Part shown: positions 22,249-30,718 of the stretch, one piece after another | Layout: every line of letters starts with the position of its first letter | Position numbering within the stretch: the first letter of the stretch is position 1 | Source: Methylocystis sp. | GTDB taxonomy: Bacteria; Pseudomonadota; Alphaproteobacteria; Rhizobiales; Beijerinckiaceae | DNA: 30,718 bases | Assembly: GCA_023253795.1 (NCBI GenBank) | Contig: JALRFG010000007.1 | Span: forward strand, 1 to 30,718 | Reading direction: 5' to 3' | Position numbers and translations under genes: made by a program | The notes under the pieces: model-generated | What the model saw: the letters and a program-made list of their open reading frames with translations, nothing else | Told to the model about the DNA's origin: nothing | The model's database searches: none

Positions 22249-22427
22249 CCGTCTCTGCGTCTGACAAGGCCGGATGCTGCGCAAAAAAGGTCGCGGACGA
22301 TATTTTGCAGGAACAAAACAGGCGACCAGCGCGGGGTCACGCATCTCCCGGCGATCGGACGCTACTCGAAAGTTTAAAGGATAACGGGTTCGTGCGCGCC
22401 GAACGCGCCGCCCTGGGAGACGTCTCG

Positions 22428-27149
<4,722 letters not shown>

Positions 27150-27286
27150 GGCGTCTTTAAAGGAATGCGCCGCCGCATAAACCAGTTGCGACGGCAGATG
27201 AAACAGCAGGGCCCGGATCAACGTGAGACCGGGCGTCCAATCGGCGGCGCAGCGGCGTCGCCCGAGGCGAGGGGTTTGAAAGCAAC

Positions 27287-28704
27287 ATGGGCAAGGTGAC
27301 CGGCTTTCTCGAAATCGACCGGCAGGACCGCAAGTATAAGCCGGCGGCCGATCGAATTCGCCATTACGACGAATTCGTCATTCCGCTGTCGGAAGAAGCC
27401 ACGCGCGGGCAGGCCTCGCGCTGCATGGATTGCGGCATTCCGTTCTGTCACAACGGCTGCCCGGTCCACAACCAGATCCCGGACTGGAACGAGCTGGTCT
27501 ATTCCGGCGGCTGGGAGGATGCGCTGCGCAACCTCCACTCCACCAACAACTTCCCGGAGTTCACCGGCCGGATTTGTCCGGCGCCGTGTGAAGCGTCCTG
27601 CACGCTCAATCTTCAGGATCAGCCGGTCACGATTAAATCCATTGAGGCCGCAATCATCGATCGCGGGTTCACGGAAGGCTGGGTCGTTCCGCTCACGCCG
27701 AAACACAAGACGGGCAAGAAGACCGCCGTCATTGGCGCCGGTCCGGCGGGACTCGCCGCCGCGCAGCAACTCGCGCGCGCCGGACATGACGTCCATGTCT
27801 ACGAAAAACTCGCGAAAGCGGGCGGTCTGCTGCGCTACGGCATTCCCGATTTCAAAATGGAGAAGCATCTGATCGACCGCCGCGTCGCGCAGATGACCGC
27901 TGAAGGCGTGGTTTTCCATTATAATGTGAACGTTGGCGTTGATCTCTCGGCGCAGGATCTCATCAACGGTCATGATGCGGTGATCCTCGCCGGCGGCGCG
28001 GAAAAACCGCGCGATCTGCCGCTGCCTGGCCGTGAGCTGGATGGCGTTCACTACGCCATGGATTTTCTGACGCAGCAAAACTGCCGCGTGTCCGGCGAGC
28101 CATTGGGAAGAACGAACCCATTCTGGCGACCGGCAAAAATGTCGTGGTGATTGGCGGCGGCGACACTGGCTCGGATTGCATCGGCACCTCGGTGCGTCAG
28201 CGCGCGCTGTCCGTGACGCAGCTCGAAATCATGCCGCGTCCGCCCGAGAAGGAAAACAAGCTGCTGACATGGCCAGACTGGCCGCTGAAGCTGCGCACCT
28301 CGTCGTCGCATGAGGAGGGCGCCGCGCGCGACTTCTCGGTTCTGACAAAAGAATTTGTCGGGGAGAATGGCGTCGTGACCGGCCTGCGTTGCGTTCGGGT
28401 CGATGGCCAGATGCAGGAAGAGCCCAACAGCTCTTTCACGATCAAGGCCGATCTTGTGCTGCTCGCGATGGGTTTCGTGTCGCCTGTGCGCGAGGGGCTG
28501 CTCGAAACGAGCGGCGTGAATTTGGATGCGAGGGGGAATGTCGCAGCGGATACGCGCGCCTATATATCCTCACGTGACAAAGTGTTCGCATGCGGAGACA
28601 TGCGGCGTGGCCAGTCGTTGGTCGTCTGGGCGATACGCGAAGGGCGTCAATGCGCCGCTTCCGTCGACGCCTGGCTGATGGGCGACACAGATCTGCCAAG
28701 GTGA
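27287..28704 (+). pseudogene. gltD: Glutamate synthase small subunit, frameshifted
   Basis: This is gltD, the subunit that takes electrons from NADPH through FAD and 4Fe-4S clusters to GltB. The first frame (27287-28150) holds the cysteine clusters C46, C49, C54, C58 and C97, C101, C105, and the FAD motif AVIGAGPAGLAAAQQL. It then runs out of frame and stops 287 codons in. The remainder (in another frame to 28704) has the NADPH motif VVVIGGGDTGSDCIGTS and the C-terminal ACGDMRRGQSLVVWAIREGRQ. Adding one G to the GGG at 28105-28107 restores EPLGKNEPILATGKN and an intact ~472-residue protein of normal length. No canonical slippery heptamer is seen. So this is either a sequencing error in a homopolymer, or a real inactivating or phase-variable mutation. 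Everything else in the gene is intact. Confidence 0.9.
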
Positions 28705-28710
28705 GGAAAA

Positions 28711-28920
28711 ATGATCAGCGAGAAACTTAATCTCTGGTACTGCGACACATTCGTCTCGCAGCCGTGGCAGTTCTTCTTTTTGGCTTTGCCGTTGATCGGC
28801 GCCTTTCTTTATGGGCGCGGCAAACAGAAGATGGGCTGGATTCTGATCGGCATCTGGATCGTCATTCAGGTGACGGTGTCGGCGGCCACCAACTTCGTCT
28901 TCACCTGCAATATGGAATGA
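28711..28920 (+). CDS. Small two-helix membrane protein
   Basis: The 69-residue product has two probable membrane helices (about residues 19-36, WQFFFLALPLIGAFLYG, and 42-64, GWILIGIWIVIQVTVSAAT) joined by a short basic loop, and ends in FTCNME. GAGGA lies six bases before the ATG, which starts only six bases after gltD stops, so it is probably the last gene of the glt unit. I recognise no family. A terminator follows. A link to glutamate synthase is suggested only by position. Confidence 0.65.
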   Translation: MISEKLNLWYCDTFVSQPWQFFFLALPLIGAFLYGRGKQKMGWILIGIWIVIQVTVSAATNFVFTCNME

Positions 28921-28936
28921 ACATTCCACCTTAACA

Positions 28937-28967
28937 AAAAAAGCCCCGGCGACGCCGGGGCTTTTTT
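28937..28967. terminator. Rho-independent terminator ending the glt unit
   Basis: AAAAAAGCCCCGGC (28937-28950) pairs perfectly with GCCGGGGCTTTTTT (28954-28967) around a GAC loop. It lies between the small membrane protein gene and the convergent L,D-transpeptidase gene and is symmetric enough to serve both. Confidence 0.94.
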
Positions 28968-28986
28968 CGTTTGATCTCTCTTTGGC

Positions 28987-29685
28987 TCAGAGCACGTTGA
29001 CGGTGGTGCCAACCTTCACGTGGCTGAACAGATCGGACACATCGGCGTTCAGCATACGGATGCAGCCGGAAGAGACCGCCTCGCCGATCGACCAGGGCTC
29101 ATTGGAGCCATGGATGCGGAACATCGTGTCGCGATTGCCCGAGTAGAGATACATGGCGCGGGCTCCCAGCGGATTGTCTTCGCCGCCCGACATATGACGG
29201 GGCAGGTCCGGACGACGCTTCAGCATTTCCTTCGGAGGCGTCCAGGCCGGCCAGGTTTCCTTGCGGCCGATGCGGGTGCGCCCCTTCCAGGTGAAGCCTT
29301 CGCGACCAACGCCGACGCCATAGCGAATGGCCTGGCCATTCGAGAGCGAGAGGTAGAGATAGCGGTTCTGGGTGTCGACAGTGATCGTGCCCGGCTTCTC
29401 TTCCGTCGGGTCCGGCACGAGTTCGCGCGTGGTGGACGGATATTCGCGCGCGACTTTGGTGTCTGTCTCAACCTGGTCGCGATTGTCGTTGTAGGAGGCG
29501 ACCATGTCTTCGGCGCCGGCGGGATATTGCGCGGCGGCGGGAGCGGCGTCTTCAAACAGAGCCATGAAAGAACGGTCGTCCGCGCGCGCGGCGCTTGCGC
29601 CGGCCAGCGTGAAGAGAGCGGCCGCCGCAACGCAGGACAGGCGAGACTTACCAAACGTGACGCTGAGAACCGGGAAGAACTGCAT
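28987..29685 (-). CDS. L,D-transpeptidase (YkuD/ErfK family)
   Basis: The 232-residue periplasmic enzyme makes 3-3 peptidoglycan crosslinks or attaches proteins to the wall. A signal peptide (about residues 1-35, VAAAALFTLAGASAARAD) leads to a linker, then the YkuD domain (about 98-232): TITVDTQNRYLYLSL, PAWTPPKEML, and the active site IHGSNEPWSIGEAVSSGCIRM with H192 and nucleophile C208 in the HGS...SSGCIRM pattern. The tail ends with VKVGTTVNVL, as in the family. AGGAG lies ten bases before ATG 29685. Its partner or exact linkage type cannot be told. Confidence 0.95.
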   Translation of the reverse strand: MQFFPVLSVTFGKSRLSCVAAAALFTLAGASAARADDRSFMALFEDAAPAAAQYPAGAEDMVASYNDNRDQVETDTKVAREYPSTTRELVPDPTEEKPGTITVDTQNRYLYLSLSNGQAIRYGVGVGREGFTWKGRTRIGRKETWPAWTPPKEMLKRRPDLPRHMSGGEDNPLGARAMYLYSGNRDTMFRIHGSNEPWSIGEAVSSGCIRMLNADVSDLFSHVKVGTTVNVL

Positions 29686-29788
29686 GGCGGGAGGCTCCTG
29701 TATCTCACCTTTGGCGGGAGAATGCGCGAGCCGGCCTAATCGTTCCGTGTCGATGCAAATATTGTTAACGAAATTTTTACGATTACCC

Positions 29789-29813
29789 GACGGTGCGCCC
29801 GAAGGCGCCCGTC
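29789..29813. other. Hairpin after the DUF459 gene
   Basis: GACGG-T-GCGCC, loop CGAA, GGCGC-CCGTC forms a ten-pair stem with one bulge, starting five bases after the stop of the leftward DUF459 gene. No good T-run follows in that direction, so it may be a weak or rho-assisted terminator. It also lies upstream of the L,D-transpeptidase gene. Confidence 0.4.
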
Positions 29814-29817
29814 AGGC

Positions 29818-30718
29818 CTAGTGCGCTTTTGCCGTCGGCGGCGCTTTCCACGAGTAATCGTCGGCGCGATTCTGGCGCGCCGTTTGGTCGCCGCCTTGAA
29901 CAAAAACGTGCCGGGCGAGCGCTTTCGCCGCCGCGTCGCCGCCATCAGGCAGCGGGTCGCTCGATTTGCGGGCGAGTTCGCCGCCGCTCGGAACCGTGGG
30001 CGGTCCGAGGGTTTGAACCGGTCCAATGGCGGGACGTTCGGCAAGACTGGGCGCGGCCGAAAAAGCCGCCGGCACCGGGGAACGGAATTCAACCGGTCCA
30101 GTGGCTTTGGCGGCGGTCGGCGCGGCGGCCGCTGGAGCCGGCGATTGAACGGCGAGGTTGGGCTCCGCCGATCGCCGGGCGTCATAAAGCTTTTTGATTT
30201 CCGTCGCGACGAAATGAGCGACGCTGACGGCGCCCGCCGCCGTGAAGTGGACGCCATCGGCGGAGCGGATTTTGACGATCTCGCCGTCGATGTCTGGCCC
30301 GAAGGCGCTGTATTGGCCTTTCTCGTCCGAAAAAGCCTCCCAGAGATCGACGTAAACATCGCCCTGACGCAGAGCGCGTTCTTTGAAGATTTCGTTGAGC
30401 TTGGCCATATCGGCGGAGAAGCTTTCGCTTTTCATCACCGGCAGGCCCACCCATACGACCGGGATTTTCTTTTCCCGGAACGGCGTCAGCGCCGCATCGA
30501 CCCTGGCGGCGTAAAGCTCGCGCCAGCGTGGCGTCATCGGATCGACGGTTTCCGCGCCCTGATGGATTTGCTGTCGATCATTGCTACCGATCATCATCAC
30601 GGCGACATCGATCTTCTGGCCGCCGCCGGCGATGTCGCGCGCGGCCTTGGTCCAGTCGTAGAAATCATCGCGGACCAGACCGGAACTCGATTTGGCGTCC
30701 TTGATGATTTTGACGCCA
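29818..30718 (-). CDS. SGNH-hydrolase family protein (DUF459), partial
   Basis: This gene runs off the end of the window; only its 3' part is present (about 300 codons). The visible part shows the DUF459/SGNH pattern: SSGLVRDDFYDW, then VAVMMIGSNDRQQI (block III Asn), IPVVWVGLPVMKS, and the final SADGVHFTAAGAVSVAHFV with the catalytic Asp and His of block V. The last ~90 residues are Pro/Ala-rich and probably disordered. The family includes secreted or periplasmic esterase-like proteins possibly acting on cell-surface polymers; the substrate is unknown. An internal ATG at 30600 is not the start, because the frame and conserved sequence (GVKIIKD...) continue upstream to the window edge. Confidence 0.88.
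   Translation of the reverse strand, partial: GVKIIKDAKSSSGLVRDDFYDWTKAARDIAGGGQKIDVAVMMIGSNDRQQIHQGAETVDPMTPRWRELYAARVDAALTPFREKKIPVVWVGLPVMKSESFSADMAKLNEIFKERALRQGDVYVDLWEAFSDEKGQYSAFGPDIDGEIVKIRSADGVHFTAAGAVSVAHFVATEIKKLYDARRSAEPNLAVQSPAPAAAAPTAAKATGPVEFRSPVPAAFSAAPSLAERPAIGPVQTLGPPTVPSGGELARKSSDPLPDGGDAAAKALARHVFVQGGDQTARQNRADDYSWKAPPTAKAH

Larger units (their letters stand above)
21937..22427. other. Leader and promoter region of gltB
   Basis: About 490 bases without a convincing gene. It contains an AT-rich patch (21940-21982), a perfect 8-base inverted repeat CTTTCCTG (21988-21995) and CAGGAAAG (22014-22021), a candidate sigma-54 promoter (listed separately), GTCAGC-GCT-GCTGAC symmetry at 22132-22146 near its predicted start point, and a long hairpin in the leader. 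A frame in phase with gltB extends upstream to 22305 but is not the likely start. Confidence 0.55.

Noticed and set aside
27165..27299. 44-codon frame between gltB and gltD with AAAGGA touching its ATG
   Set aside because: The ribosome-binding-like run abuts the start with no spacing, and the frame overlaps the gltD start in another phase. Probably chance.

Overview
The window looks like core chromosome of an alphaproteobacterium, most likely a Hyphomicrobiales (Rhizobiales) species. Coding DNA is GC-rich. The gene set is typical of that group: the CtrA-degradation factors RcdA and CpdR, a DUF1036 gene next to pyruvate kinase, a zinc-independent bL31, a metal-variant HemB, and a small heat-shock gene that appears to sit behind a ROSE-type RNA thermometer. 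I cannot name the genus. I see no phage, insertion sequence, CRISPR array, tRNA or rRNA.

Layout. 1-179 is a strikingly AT-rich leader to a proline-rich membrane protein (180-812). 834-3618 runs leftward: a CBS-domain protein, exonuclease III (xthA) and a YcjF-type membrane protein. plsY and dprA follow rightward, then a small leftward gene and leftward ruvX. 6657-10390 holds gatC, gatA, a small chorismate mutase and gatB, the tRNA amidotransferase genes with an intruder. A 650-base gap leads to a lysine-rich histone H1-like gene with a clean terminator. Next come a secreted proline-rich protein (leftward), hemB, a DUF1036 protein and pyk, then a leftward acetyltransferase and an inositol-monophosphatase-family gene.

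16496-18322 is a cell-cycle locus. A CtrA-box-like site lies before a small membrane protein; rcdA follows, then rpmE and cpdR on the other strand. In Caulobacter RcdA and CpdR work together to deliver CtrA to ClpXP. After these come N-formylglutamate amidohydrolase, hisN, a leftward lysophospholipase-like hydrolase and an Hsp20 gene with a candidate RpoH promoter and RNA thermometer.

22108-28920 is the glutamate synthase locus: a possible sigma-54 promoter, a structured leader, gltB, gltD and a small membrane protein. gltD carries a one-base frameshift near 28105, in a G run, that splits it into two reading frames. A terminator, a leftward L,D-transpeptidase and the 3' part of a DUF459 SGNH hydrolase close the window.

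No clear new multi-gene system is visible. The most useful leads are the gltD frameshift, the thermometer, the rcdA/cpdR locus with its CtrA-like box, the regulatory structures ahead of gltB and the histone-like gene, and the CBS fusion protein.
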